Of a stretch of DNA of 64,000 bases, positions 1 to 9,236 are shown in pieces. This stretch comes from Coxiella-like endosymbiont (GTDB taxonomy: Bacteria > Pseudomonadota > Gammaproteobacteria > Coxiellales > Coxiellaceae), in the NCBI RefSeq assembly GCF_030643785.1, contig NZ_CP094378.1:992001-1056000 (forward strand), in the 5' to 3' direction. How positions within the stretch are numbered: position 1 is the stretch's first letter; every line of letters starts with the position of its first letter. The position numbers and the translations under genes are program-made. The notes under the pieces are model-generated. The model was not told the origin of the DNA, searched no databases, and was given only the letters and a program-made list of their open reading frames with translations.

Positions 1-506
1 ACACAACGAGGTTCCGTTACTAAAGCTCGCGCGATAGAGATTCGTTGCTTTTCTCCTCCTGATAATTCTCCAACCCGATGTTTTTGTCGATGAATTAATC
101 CAACTTTTTCAACGTAAGCGATGGATTTTTCTTTTGCGAGCTTAGGTTTGATCCCTCGAATGAGCAAAGGGATGCAAACATTTTCCAACACATTAAATTC
201 CGGCAATAAATGGTGGAATTGGTAAACAAATCCTAAATATCGATTACGTAATAACCCTTTTTCTCGCTCCGTAAGACGATTGATATCTTTATCTCCCACC
301 CATATTTTTCCTGCCGTTGGTTTATCTAAACCACCTAACAATTGTAAAAAAGTAGATTTTCCTGTTCCTGAAGCACCCACGATCGCCACGCGCTCCCCTG
401 GCGCGACAGAAAAATCGATCTCATGCAAAACAGGCACGTGTAATTTCCCTTCGAGATAGGCCTTACTCAATTTGTCGCAACGAATGACCGGTGTTTCTTT
501 ATTCAT
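1..506 (-). CDS. lolD: Lipoprotein-releasing ABC transporter ATPase LolD (3' end cut by window edge)
   Basis: ATP-binding subunit that powers release of outer-membrane lipoproteins from the inner membrane to LolA, working with LolC/LolE. Seen: about 168 codons from an ATG at 506, with Walker A GASGSGKS (residues 44-51), the Q-loop VYQFHHLLPEF typical of LolD, and the ABC signature LSGGEKQR. The frame is open to the window edge, so Walker B and the C-terminus lie outside. The start overlaps the stop of lolC (ATGAATAA), which suggests translational coupling in a lolC-lolD operon. Membership in the ABC ATPase family is certain. The LolD assignment rests on the neighbour and the Q-loop. Confidence 0.93.
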   Translation of the reverse strand, partial: MNKETPVIRCDKLSKAYLEGKLHVPVLHEIDFSVAPGERVAIVGASGTGKSTFLQLLGGLDKPTAGKIWVGDKDINRLTEREKGLLRNRYLGFVYQFHHLLPEFNVLENVCIPLLIRGIKPKLAKEKSIAYVEKVGLIHRQKHRVGELSGGEKQRISIARALVTEPRC

Positions 507-1743
507 ACCGCAGTGCTTCTGCTGGTTCTGTTTGAAAAGCAATGAGAGCCGGATAAATAGTTGCAATCAAACTCAACACTAAGGCAATAATAGAAATGTT
601 TAAAACATCCAACCATTCCAATCGAGAAGGAAGAAAATTAACGAAAAAGACTGAACTTTTAAGGAATTGAACATGAAAAAGATTTTGAACAAAATTAACA
701 ATAGCTGTTGCGTTCCATGCCAAAATAACTCCTCCGATTACGCCAATCAGCGTACCAATTAAGCCAACTATGGCTCCTTGGATAACAAAAATTGACATAA
801 TAGTACGGGGACTCGCCCCTAACGTTCGCAAAATGGCAATATCAGCTCGTTTGTCATTGACCACCATCACAAGCGTTGAAACTAAATTAAATACGGCTAC
901 CGCAACGATCAATAATAAAATAACAAACATGATCGTCTTTTCCATAGCAATGGCATTAAAAAATGAACCAAACTGCTCCATCCAATTCGTTACCATAAAT
1001 CCGTTTGGAAGAGCATTTTGCAATTCCTGAGAAACAACTCCCGCTTGATAAATATTTTTTATTTTAACATGTAATCCGCTTGTTCCTTGGGGAAATAGTT
1101 TTATTCCATCAATCATATTAATGTAACCAATTCCCGTATCAAAATCAAAACCACCTTTCACACTAAAAATCCCGCTAACAGTAAAACGGTGAAATTGAGG
1201 AAATACCCCCAGGAGTGTTGTTGTAGCTTGAGGAGTGAATAAGTTGACTTTATTTCCGAGAGATAAACCTAATTGGTTTGCTAATTTTTGCCCTAGAATA
1301 ATATTATAATTTCCCGCAACTAAACTGTTTAAATACCCTTGCACCATTTTTTGATCAAGCTTTGAGACCTCCATTTCCTGCGAGGGTAATATTCCCAAAA
1401 CATTCACCCCACTAACCACTCCTTCATTACTCAGCATCCCCAACCCCGTGACAAAAGGAGCTGAAGCAATAACATTAGTGTTAGCATTAATGATCTTTTG
1501 TAAAGTCGGCCAAGTTTCAGAAATATCTTGACCTGATAGAATCGTAACTTCAGGCGCGATCGCAAAAAACTGAGTTCGAATCTGATAATCAAATCCGTTC
1601 ATTACAGATAAAACTACAATCAATACAGCAACACCTAAGGCAATTCCCAGCATAGAGGCAAGAGAAATGAAAGAGATAAAATGATTACGGCGCTTAGCGC
1701 GTGTGTAACGCAAGCCGACATAAAGAGCAAGAGGCCTTATCAT
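499..1743 (-). CDS. lolC: Lipoprotein-releasing system permease LolC/LolE family
   Basis: Inner-membrane permease of the Lol lipoprotein export machine, 414 aa, the usual length. One membrane helix lies near the N-terminus (about residues 24-48, after a basic RAKRRNHF stretch), followed by a large periplasmic domain. Three further helices lie in the C-terminal third (about 265-400, the FtsX/MacB-type permease fold), ending NALRYE-like (PAEALRYE). It overlaps lolD by 8 bases. Many Coxiella/Legionella relatives encode a single LolC/E-type subunit here, so choosing LolC rather than LolE or LolF is an inference. The frame is intact and nothing suggests decay. Confidence 0.92.
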   Translation of the reverse strand: MIRPLALYVGLRYTRAKRRNHFISFISLASMLGIALGVAVLIVVLSVMNGFDYQIRTQFFAIAPEVTILSGQDISETWPTLQKIINANTNVIASAPFVTGLGMLSNEGVVSGVNVLGILPSQEMEVSKLDQKMVQGYLNSLVAGNYNIILGQKLANQLGLSLGNKVNLFTPQATTTLLGVFPQFHRFTVSGIFSVKGGFDFDTGIGYINMIDGIKLFPQGTSGLHVKIKNIYQAGVVSQELQNALPNGFMVTNWMEQFGSFFNAIAMEKTIMFVILLLIVAVAVFNLVSTLVMVVNDKRADIAILRTLGASPRTIMSIFVIQGAIVGLIGTLIGVIGGVILAWNATAIVNFVQNLFHVQFLKSSVFFVNFLPSRLEWLDVLNISIIALVLSLIATIYPALIAFQTEPAEALRYE

Positions 1744-1809
1744 AAAGGGTAACTATACTAAAAAAACAACCGTTGGGATAGCCTTGATAGTCACCAACTA
1801 CAGAGTAAA

Positions 1810-2776
1810 ATGCGGATTATGAGATATTTAAACAACAACGTTATTAAACGATGGGGAATTCCATCATGGGACCGCTATTAAACAGCAATTTAATATCAGT
1901 CGCACTTCGGTATGGAAAGCCATCAAAAAATTAAAGAGCTATCAAATTCCAATAAAATCTCTAAAAATTAAGGGTTATTGTTTAACTCAACCATTAATCT
2001 TGTTAGACAAACAAAAAATAGTTAGCACTTTAGAAATAAAATCAATTCCACTCGAGTTGTTGGAACAAGTAGATTCTACCAACGATTATTTAAAAATAGC
2101 ATCCCATCCAAACAAGCTGGCAATTTGCATTTCAGAGATGCAAACAAAAGGTAAAGGCTGTTTTCACCGGCAGTGGCATTCGCCCTTTGGACAAAATATT
2201 TATTTATCCTTAAAATATTCTTTTAATAAAGATATTAGTGAGCTAGCCGGTTTAAGCTTGGTATGCGGGCTCGCGGTATGTCGCACTATTGAAACAATTT
2301 GTCATTTATCTTTACCTATTTTTATTAAATGGCCAAATGATATTATTTGTGATAATAAGAAATTAGCTGGTATTTTAATTGAAATTCAAGCAGAAACTCA
2401 CGGATTCTGTTCCGTTATTATTGGTATTGGCCTTAATGTTAATATGCAAAACGATACTGACCAAAAAATCAATCATGATTGGACATCCTTAATAAATTTA
2501 ACTGAAGCCTATCACGACAGAAATGAGCTCTGTACGGCATTAATTAATTATTTGATGCATTATTTGGAAGCTTTTGAAAAACATGGCTTTAGCTTCTTTC
2601 AAAATCCCTGGCAAAAAAAAGATTATCTTTTTAATAAATCCTTAAATCTTAGGTCAAGCCAAAAAGAATTCCAAGGTATTGGAGCTGGAATTAATGAGCA
2701 AGGAAATTTAATCCTCAAATTAACTGACGGATTTCAAAAAGCATTTTCTTCCGGCGACGCTACTTTAATGAAATAA
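1810..2776 (+). CDS. birA: Biotin-protein ligase/biotin repressor BirA with a damaged 5' end
   Basis: Attaches biotin to the AccB carrier and, in the long form, represses bio genes. The catalytic part is intact, with the ligase motifs QTKGKGCFHRQW, KWPNDI, KLAGILIE and a C-terminal SH3-like part. Upstream and in frame, codons from about 1841 read as a BirA-type helix-turn-helix (LLNDGEFHHG, then SRTSVWKAIKKLK). That frame meets a TAA at 1829-1831 without an ATG/GTG/TTG start. An ATG at 1810 lies in another frame, so one indel separates it from the HTH. A TTG at 2000 would give a 258-aa ligase without the DNA-binding domain. Ligase function is likely kept; repressor function is doubtful. Confidence 0.85.
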
Positions 2777-2788
2777 CTCTGATCCGAC

Positions 2789-3523
2789 TCAATCCTTCCC
2801 GGCTTTACCTGGCTCTTTCCCATTAGTGAGAGAAAAATAATCTTCTTTTTTTGAAAAATTTAATACCGGTTGAAGGGAAAGGTGATCTTGTGGATTCTCT
2901 CCGTAACGGACGATACCCATACAAGGCGCTTTTATCCATGTTTTTAAAGTTTGAATATTTTCATCAATTACTATTGTTTGCGATTCTATACAATTTGCCA
3001 CCCATCCTATAAGCGGAATTTTCATTTGATTTATTGCATTCACAGTCAAAATAGCATGGTTTAAACAACCTAATTTAATTCCCACCACCAAGACAACAGG
3101 AATATTTAATAATTTCACAAGATCAGCAATTGATTCTTCATCATTCAAAGGAACAAACCATCCGCCTGCTCCCTCAACAATAAACACATCACTGGAAATT
3201 AAAAGTGATTTATTGATTTTTTCTACCAATACGGTGGTTGTTAAACGCAAATCTTGCAATTGCGCGGCAATATGTGGGGCAATCGGCGCTTCAAAAGCTA
3301 CCGGATTAATCAATTCATAACGCTTTTTTACCGAAGAAGCCTCTTGTAGAGCAAGCGCATCTTCATTGCGAAGCAAACCATTAATATTCCGACATCCGGA
3401 AGCGATAGGCTTTATACCAAAAGTAGAAAATCCTCTGCTCGTGAATGTTCGCAGCAAGGCCATACTTATATAAGTTTTTCCCACGTTCGTATCCGTTCCA
3501 GTAACAAAAAATTTTATCACCAT
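2789..3523 (-). CDS. bioD: Dethiobiotin synthetase
   Basis: Closes the ureido ring of 7,8-diaminopelargonate with CO2 and ATP, the penultimate step of biotin synthesis, in the cytoplasm. 244 aa. Walker-A-like GTDTNVGKT at residues 8-16 is the BioD P-loop; KPIASGCR and VEGAGGWFVPL (about 117-127) are the substrate and Mg-ATP segments. The ATG lies 2 bases after the end of the bioC reading, so it is the last gene of the minus-strand operon bioB-F-H-C-D. It is slightly longer than E. coli BioD because of a C-terminal extension (NGKEPGKAGKD). No sign of damage. Confidence 0.95.
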   Translation of the reverse strand: MVIKFFVTGTDTNVGKTYISMALLRTFTSRGFSTFGIKPIASGCRNINGLLRNEDALALQEASSVKKRYELINPVAFEAPIAPHIAAQLQDLRLTTTVLVEKINKSLLISSDVFIVEGAGGWFVPLNDEESIADLVKLLNIPVVLVVGIKLGCLNHAILTVNAINQMKIPLIGWVANCIESQTIVIDENIQTLKTWIKAPCMGIVRYGENPQDHLSLQPVLNFSKKEDYFSLTNGKEPGKAGKD

Positions 3524-3525
3524 AT

Positions 3526-4264
3526 CTAAACCTTTCTACAAACAAAAAATCCAATTCGATAAGTTAACTTGACTGTTGCTTCATCCGTAAATTTTAAAAT
3601 CGGCTTAGCTGATAAATCTGATTTTTTCCTCAGAACCAGACAATTTGCTCCAATATATTTGATGGAACGAACTGCTTCCTGTAAAGTTTTAAATTCATCG
3701 ATAAAAACTTTTTCTTGATAAGAAAGAATCGAAAAACCACTTACCGTCAAAAAATTTGTAATAATCTCTAGTGGATAAAATTGATTCCGAGAATTTTCTC
3801 CCAACTCATTAAATGTCCCTTTTAAAGGAATTGAAAAAGCCATTATACCGGAGGGAATCAATTGATAAGAAAATGTTTTAAAAGTATTCTTTAAATCTAA
3901 AGACCATTGCAACCCCATATTACAAAAAGCTAGCTGCAGTGAATTTTCAAAAAATAAAAAATCATCAAAATCAGCCAAAATAAATATAACTTTAGAATTT
4001 CTAATTTTTTTTGAGCTTCATCCAAAAGGCTATTACAGAAGTCAATCGCATACATGCTATTAAATGAAAAGACCGAACTAATTTCTTGTGTGCTAACTCC
4101 TGTTCCACAAGCAAAATCAGCAATAACTTCATAATTAAATTCTATTTTTTTTAACTGGTTCAATAGTTCTTTGCAAATTTTTGCCGGCATATAACTATAC
4201 GCATCATAAGTTTTAAATGCTCTATTGAAGGAGCGTTGTATACGAATTTTTTTTCATTAAACAT
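3526..4264 (-). pseudogene. bioC: Malonyl-ACP O-methyltransferase BioC, two frameshifts
   Basis: BioC methylates malonyl-ACP to start the pimeloyl moiety of biotin. The family is readable from RSFNRAFKTYD through the SAM motif ADFACGTGVS to ILADFDDFLFF and the C-terminus, but in pieces. (1) At the start, ATG 4264 overlaps the bioH stop, yet eight A's (4247-4254) put it one base out of frame. Nine A's would give MFNEKKIRIQRSFN. (2) Near 3985-3993, between KLEILK and IFILADFDDF, one more base is needed. The remaining pieces have no stop codons. Either the gene is broken, or both sites are slippage or sequencing errors. The latter matters because the rest of the pathway is mostly intact. Confidence 0.85.
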
Positions 4265-4964
4265 GATTAATAAATTTTAATAACTGAGTATAGAAATTCT
4301 TCTCATGTGTTAAAAAAGCTAAATGTCCGGCTTCAGGAATGACATAAATTATAGCGCTGGGATTTAAATCGTAAAGCTCTTGAGGTTTTAACTTAGTAAT
4401 AATATCTTGCTCTCCTAAAAGATAGAAGAGTGGCATTTTAATTCTTTTGTAAGACTCTCTGATATCAGATTCGAACAAAATTTTTAAATAGTTAAATAAC
4501 AAATCGTGATGTTTTTCAAAATTTAGAGAATTTTTCATTAGCAAGTCTTTATAATGAAGCACCTTATTCGGATAGTTGACTATAGAGAGAAAATAATTGA
4601 ATAAACTAGCAAAATTTCTCTCCGCTAAATTAATAAATTTATTGGCTTCCGCTAAAGAAATCCCCGACCATCCCTTTCCTTGAATAAAGCGAGGGGAACT
4701 TGATAATAAAATAAGTTTTTTTACTTTTTTTGGAAATTGAGCAGCTAATAGGATTGCAATTAACCCTCCTAGAGACCATCCTATTAACGTGGTGTCATCC
4801 GGTATTGAACAAGACAAATTGTAAGTAACCTTCTCCAAGGTCAATTCTTCAAGATTAGGCAAATCGATTAAGAAAGATCCTTTTAAATACAAACTACTTT
4901 CTCTTAAAAGAGAAGACTTAAATCCCCATCCCGCGATAAATGCCATTGAAGACTTAACTAACAT
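4257..4964 (-). CDS. bioH: Pimeloyl-ACP methyl ester carboxylesterase BioH
   Basis: Alpha/beta hydrolase that removes the BioC methyl group to release pimeloyl-ACP. 235 aa from ATG 4964. An upstream TTG at 4976 is also open, but the ATG overlaps the restored end of bioF, as expected for coupled genes. Seen: nucleophile elbow GWSLGG (Ser about residue 64), acid residue in LLGEQDIITK, and catalytic His in PEAGHLAF near the C-terminus. This is the usual Ser-Asp-His triad and order. It lies between bioF and bioC. Other hydrolases share the fold, so BioH rests on the motifs plus position. No damage seen. Confidence 0.92.
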   Translation of the reverse strand: MLVKSSMAFIAGWGFKSSLLRESSLYLKGSFLIDLPNLEELTLEKVTYNLSCSIPDDTTLIGWSLGGLIAILLAAQFPKKVKKLILLSSSPRFIQGKGWSGISLAEANKFINLAERNFASLFNYFLSIVNYPNKVLHYKDLLMKNSLNFEKHHDLLFNYLKILFESDIRESYKRIKMPLFYLLGEQDIITKLKPQELYDLNPSAIIYVIPEAGHLAFLTHEKNFYTQLLKFINHV

Positions 4965-6113
4965 AGAAAAAAGCAAGGTGATAAAGGAGTTGAATGATTT
5001 GGTCCTTAGTGTGTAAGCAATTTAAGGAAATTCGAATTCTGGCAGTACCTTCAGGAACACTCGGGGGACGAATACAGGAAATGAAAAACCCTTTTTCCAA
5101 CATTTTTCTTGAATCCATTGAATTTTTTCATTGTCTGCAACAAGCAAACACCTAATAGGTGTTTCATCCTCCGATATTAATTTAAGACCTCTATTTTCTG
5201 CTTGTTGTATAAAAAAATGAACAAGTTCATTGAGTCGTTCTCGTCGCCAATATTCCATTTGAACAATGTCTAACGATTTTAAAGCAGCCATACAAAGAGC
5301 GGGCGGTAAAGCAGTAGTGGCACGATAGCTTCTAGAAAATTGCAAAACGCCCTCTAAAATATCTTTCCTGCCCGAAACAATAGCACCTGAACAACCAAAC
5401 GCTTTTCCCAAAGGGGTTATAAGGCAGGGAATTTCTAATTGAGTCAATCCCCACTTTTCGCAACTTCCGCCTCCATTTTTCCCTAAAACTCCGATACCAT
5501 GAGCATCATCTACAACAAATAAAATATTTTTTCCATCAATGCAGTGATTAATCGCCGGTAAGGGTGAAAGATCACCTTCCATACTGAAAATACCTTCTGT
5601 AATCAGAATGTTAGGTTTTTTTAAATGTAATAGATAATTAAAATGTTCCAAATCATTATGTCTAAAACGATAATTCTGAGCCTTTGATAATTGAATGGCA
5701 TCAAGTAAAGAGGCATGACAAAACTTATCTGAAAGAATAACGTCCTTACGCGCCGCTAAAGAAGTAATAACTCCTAAATTTGCCATATATCCTGAATTAA
5801 AAAAAATTGCTTGATCTCGCACTAAAAATTCAGCAAATTTCTCTTCTAATTGTTGTTGAGGTTTAAAATACCCTGATACCATTGCCGAAGAGGTGCTTCC
5901 AGTTCCATAGAGTTGAATCGCTTCAATAAAAGCTTCTTTTACTGCTGGGTGATTGGCTAAGCCTAAATAATCGTTATTACAAAAATTAATACAAGACTGG
6001 CCATTAACTTTGATCAAATTATTATGTTCTCGTCCTGTAATAACAAAACACTTTCTTAAAAGTGAATTTTTTGCATATCGATCTAGTCTGTTTTTGACTT
6101 TAGCAACTAGCAT
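4954..6113 (-). CDS. bioF: 8-amino-7-oxononanoate synthase BioF with a C-terminal frameshift
   Basis: PLP enzyme joining pimeloyl-ACP (or -CoA) and alanine, the first ring-carbon step of biotin synthesis. Intact through residue about 345: NFCNNDYLGLANHP, DDAHGIGVLG, and PLP lysine in PLGKAFGCSG. The open frame then runs into an unrelated tail and stops at 5022 (363 aa). One base more in the A5 run at 5092-5096 restores the family ending RPPSVPEGTARIRIS and a stop at 4954-4956 overlapping the bioH ATG. The tail carries an Arg that in the family contacts substrate. As written, the enzyme loses about 35 native C-terminal residues. This may be a sequence error or an early lesion. Confidence 0.88.
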
Positions 6114-6124
6114 AGCAACCTAAC

Positions 6125-7078
6125 CTACACTTGTGCTGGAAGAGGGATCTTAACACCTAATCGATTTAATAAATTAAAATCGCGATCTTGTCCTGGATTT
6201 TTTGCTGTCAATAATTTATCTCCACAAAAAATTGAATTTGCTCCCGCCATAAAACACCAGGCCTGTAACTCATCAGTCATTTCTTCACGTCCTGCAGACA
6301 ATCGGATCATCGATTTGGGAAATATAAGCCGAGCTACAGCAATGGTTTTTATAAATTCAAAGGAATCTAAAGGCGCTGCATTTTCTAAAGGCGTACCCTT
6401 CATGGGAACGAGCTGATTAAATGGAATACTCATTGGAGGCTCGGGTAGTTGATTAAGTTGCAATAATAATTCAATTCGATCTTCTCGCGATTCCCCCATT
6501 CCCAAAATACCACCACAACAAACATTAATCCCCGCATCTCTTACGTTTTTTAAAGTATCGATTCGATCTTGGTAGGTCCGGGTAGTAATAATTTTTTGAT
6601 AAAAATTAGGAGAAGTATCTAAGTTATGGTTATAAAAGTCCAAGCCTGCTTGTTTTAAATCATGGGCTTGATCTTTATCAAGCATTCCCAAGGTTACGCA
6701 GGTCTCTAAACCTAATGCTTTAACTGCTTTAATCATTTCTAGGACCTTTGGCAGTTCTCCTTTCGGCGGGCTTCTCCAAGCTGCACCCATGCAAAACCGT
6801 TTAGCACCATTTTTTTTAGCCAGTTTGGCTTGTTCGATAACCGAATTAATGTCAATTAATTTTTCTCGCTTAAGGCCAGTTTTATAATGACCACTTTGAG
6901 TACAATAGGCACAATTTTCCGGACAAGTTCCAGTTTTTATGCTCGATAAGGTGCAAAATTCTATTTCTTTGATATCGAAATTTGCTCGATGCACACTATA
7001 AGCTTTGAAAAGCAGTTCGAAAAATGGTAACTCAAATAAATGAGAAATAGACTCTTGACTCCAGGTCTCCTTTTCCAT
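6125..7078 (-). CDS. bioB: Biotin synthase
   Basis: Radical-SAM enzyme that inserts sulfur into dethiobiotin. 317 aa from ATG 7078; a TTG six bases upstream is in frame, but an AGAGG ribosome site sits 8 bases before the ATG. Seen: radical-SAM cysteines CPENCAYC near residue 50, the second-cluster region with [17 protein letters not shown], and Arg in [11 protein letters not shown], all typical of BioB. First gene of the minus-strand bio operon, divergent from bioA. The promoter on this strand overlaps the candidate BirA operator. Intact. Confidence 0.97.
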   Translation of the reverse strand: MEKETWSQESISHLFELPFFELLFKAYSVHRANFDIKEIEFCTLSSIKTGTCPENCAYCTQSGHYKTGLKREKLIDINSVIEQAKLAKKNGAKRFCMGAAWRSPPKGELPKVLEMIKAVKALGLETCVTLGMLDKDQAHDLKQAGLDFYNHNLDTSPNFYQKIITTRTYQDRIDTLKNVRDAGINVCCGGILGMGESREDRIELLLQLNQLPEPPMSIPFNQLVPMKGTPLENAAPLDSFEFIKTIAVARLIFPKSMIRLSAGREEMTDELQAWCFMAGANSIFCGDKLLTAKNPGQDRDFNLLNRLGVKIPLPAQV

Positions 7079-7112
7079 ATACAAAACCTCTTTTATTGTT
7101 GAAGAGAAAAAG

Positions 7113-7164
7113 TTTATAATAGTCTTTCTAATTAGTCAACCAAACAAAAATAATGAGTTAACGA
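7113..7164. promoter_or_regulatory. Divergent bioB/bioA promoter region with a degenerate BirA-type operator
   Basis: Two half-sites, TAGTCAACC (7133-7141) and AGTTAACGA (7156-7164), are separated by 14 bases. The published gammaproteobacterial BirA consensus is TTGTAAACC-N14/15-GGTTTACAA. The left half matches 7 of 9 bases and the right half 6 of 9. On the minus strand a -35 TTGACT lies inside the left half-site (7134-7139), with a -10 of the TATAAA/TAAACT type at about 7112-7118 serving bioB. The right half-site abuts the bioA ATG. Position and spacing fit; the base match is imperfect. Confidence 0.5.
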
Positions 7165-7165
7165 T

Positions 7166-8494
7166 ATGGAATCTCTTGAATTGCTAGATCTTAAACATGT
7201 CTGGCATCCTTGTTCGCAAATGAAAGATTACGAAGAATTCAAGCCATTAGTGATTAAAAGTGCCTTAGGTAGTCACATTGAACTTCAAAATGGCAAAAAA
7301 TTAATTGACGCTATTTCTAGTTGGTGGTGTAAATCATTGGGGCACAACCATCCATTGTTAAAAACGGCTTTAAAACAACAACTAGAAAAATTTGAACATG
7401 TTATTTTAGCAAATACGACTAACGAAGTTATCGTCGAACTCTCTCAGAAATTAGCTACGCTGATACCCTTCCTAAATAAAGTATTTTATACAGGGGATGG
7501 CTCTTGTGCTGTTGAGGTAGCAATGAAAATGAGCCTGCATTCAAGGACTATTACTGGCAATCAAAAACGAACAAAGTTTATTGCTTTAAAAAATAGTTAT
7601 CATGGAGAAACTGCGGGTGCTCTTAGTGTGAGTGATCTTGGGCTCTATCGATCTCCCTATACAGCCATGTTATTTGAACCTTTTTTTATTAGTGAGATTC
7701 CCTACGTTTCCAATATTACGGTTGACCAATGGAATGATTGCACCAACCAGTGGAAAGTGATTGAAAATTTACTTGAACCATATGTGGAAACCGCTACGGC
7801 TGTTATTGTAGAACCCATCGTTCAGGGATCGGCCGGTATGAAAATTTACAGCCAAGATTTCTTAGCCCGACTCTCTCAATGGGCTAAAACACATAATATC
7901 CATTTAATTGCAGATGAAATAATGACAGGTATAGGGCGAACCGGAAAGATGTTAGCCTGTGAACACGCCCAAGTTATCCCCGATTTCGTCTGTCTTTCAA
8001 AAGGTCTTACTTCAGGTTGGTTGCCTTTCAGTGCGGTTCTGACGCATGAGGAAATGTACAACTATTTTTACGACGATTATGAGACTGGCAAAGCTTTTCT
8101 CCACTCCCATACTTATTCAGGAAACGTATTAGGAGCCAGCGTTGCTCTCGCTACCTTACGAACTATTCATAAAGAAAATCTATGCGAAAAAGCCGCCGCC
8201 TTTAGCGAAATTCTGCATAAAAATATGAATATCGTTTCTGAGAAAACAGGTCAATTAATGAATATTCGAAACATTGGTGCCATAGTCGCAGCCGATTTGC
8301 GTTATCATCCCGCTTGTCCTAAACTGGGCTATGAGATCTATAAAGAAGCCATAAAATTGGGCGCCTTACTACGCCCTCTAGGAAATACAATTTATTGGTT
8401 GCCTCCACTCAATATTGAGCTCTCCGTAATCGAAGAATTAAAAGACATTACTATCGATGCCATAGAGCAGGTCTGTGCCCGTATTGAGGTTTGA
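7166..8494 (+). CDS. bioA: Adenosylmethionine-8-amino-7-oxononanoate aminotransferase
   Basis: PLP aminotransferase converting 7-keto-8-aminopelargonate to 7,8-diaminopelargonate with SAM as amino donor. 442 aa, normal length. Seen: HVWHPCSQMKDY near the N-terminus (a BioA hallmark), SSWWCKSLGHNHP, FYTGDGSCAVEVAMKM, YHGETAGALSVSD, LIADEIMTGIGRTG, and the PLP lysine in CLSKGLTSGWLP. It is read divergently from bioB across an 81-base gap holding the candidate operator. The frame is intact. It is the only gene of the cluster on the plus strand apart from birA. Confidence 0.97.
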   Translation: MESLELLDLKHVWHPCSQMKDYEEFKPLVIKSALGSHIELQNGKKLIDAISSWWCKSLGHNHPLLKTALKQQLEKFEHVILANTTNEVIVELSQKLATLIPFLNKVFYTGDGSCAVEVAMKMSLHSRTITGNQKRTKFIALKNSYHGETAGALSVSDLGLYRSPYTAMLFEPFFISEIPYVSNITVDQWNDCTNQWKVIENLLEPYVETATAVIVEPIVQGSAGMKIYSQDFLARLSQWAKTHNIHLIADEIMTGIGRTGKMLACEHAQVIPDFVCLSKGLTSGWLPFSAVLTHEEMYNYFYDDYETGKAFLHSHTYSGNVLGASVALATLRTIHKENLCEKAAAFSEILHKNMNIVSEKTGQLMNIRNIGAIVAADLRYHPACPKLGYEIYKEAIKLGALLRPLGNTIYWLPPLNIELSVIEELKDITIDAIEQVCARIEV

Positions 8495-8507
8495 CCGTTT
8501 CCTTAAC

Positions 8508-9100
8508 TTATTTCTTTGACTGATTAAATTTGATGAGCCCAATATCATTATTTACACCAAGTGTTTCAAACATATTGTAACGATAGCCATTTACCGTTAC
8601 ACTAATTCGTTTAATTAACAAGAATAATACTTCCATTTCTTGTTTACTGAGTTGACTGAATGGTGAATTACCACTCACTTTGCTTAAAGCCAATTGAGTG
8701 GCGATACTAGAGCTTAGTAGGGCTTTAGTAGTGTTGACCACCGTGAATTGCGCGAATGGATCGTTCTGATTCTGCTGAGTTACTGCATTTAGTAATCAAT
8801 CCATGTACGTCTACTTCTAAAAGTTGAAGTGGTAGGATTAATTTTTCATCTCTGTTATGATCAATATTTTAATATCAGGCTCTCAGTCGCAATATTTTCT
8901 TTCCTACTTCCAAACTATCTGTATCGGATAAGTAAAAGTTTAAAATCAAGACATCGGGATTTTTTTGTTTCATTCGCCAGACCTTCTTCCCTCGTGCTAG
9001 CCTCGCCTACAATGCGAATCCCTTTAATAGCAGACAACATGAGACGAATATACCTCACGCACTCATACGTGATCTTTGGTTAAAAGAATATTAATCATTA
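8508..9100 (-). pseudogene. Relic of a GacA/UvrY-type response regulator (copy 1)
   Basis: Read on the minus strand. The 3' part encodes a LuxR-type output domain (FSQLSKQEMEVLFLLIKR, then YRYNMFETLGVNNDIGL) in one frame, with the recognition helix region shortened. The 5' part reads in other frames as a receiver domain with KGIRIVGEASTREEGL. The same phrase recurs in copy 2 at 12455-13120. Stops and frame changes throughout, including loss of the phosphorylation-site context, mean no functional regulator is made. Family assignment is by motif recognition; the exact orthologue is not known. Confidence 0.7.
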
Positions 9101-9204
9101 GAATTATTCTTAAAATAAACAACAACCATTGTAATAAATGTAATAAATTTTAATATTATTTAAAGTTTAAGACACCAAATCTATTTATTCTAGACAATTC
9201 TTAA

Positions 9205-9236
9205 GAATTTGATGAAAACGGAATTTGATGAAAACG
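9205..9236. repeat. 16-bp tandem duplication in the GH65 relic
   Basis: GAATTTGATGAAAACG twice, perfect. Confidence 0.95.

Noticed and set aside
770-1030. 86-codon plus-strand frame inside lolC
   Set aside because: Lies wholly opposite the conserved lolC frame and has no motif; a shadow frame.
5022-5100. Programmed frameshifting in bioF
   Set aside because: No slippery heptamer plus structure is evident; the same one-base pattern appears in many unrelated genes.
8829-9083. 84-codon plus-strand frame
   Set aside because: It is opposite the receiver-domain relic of the first GacA-type regulator, whose minus-strand reading shows a family motif.
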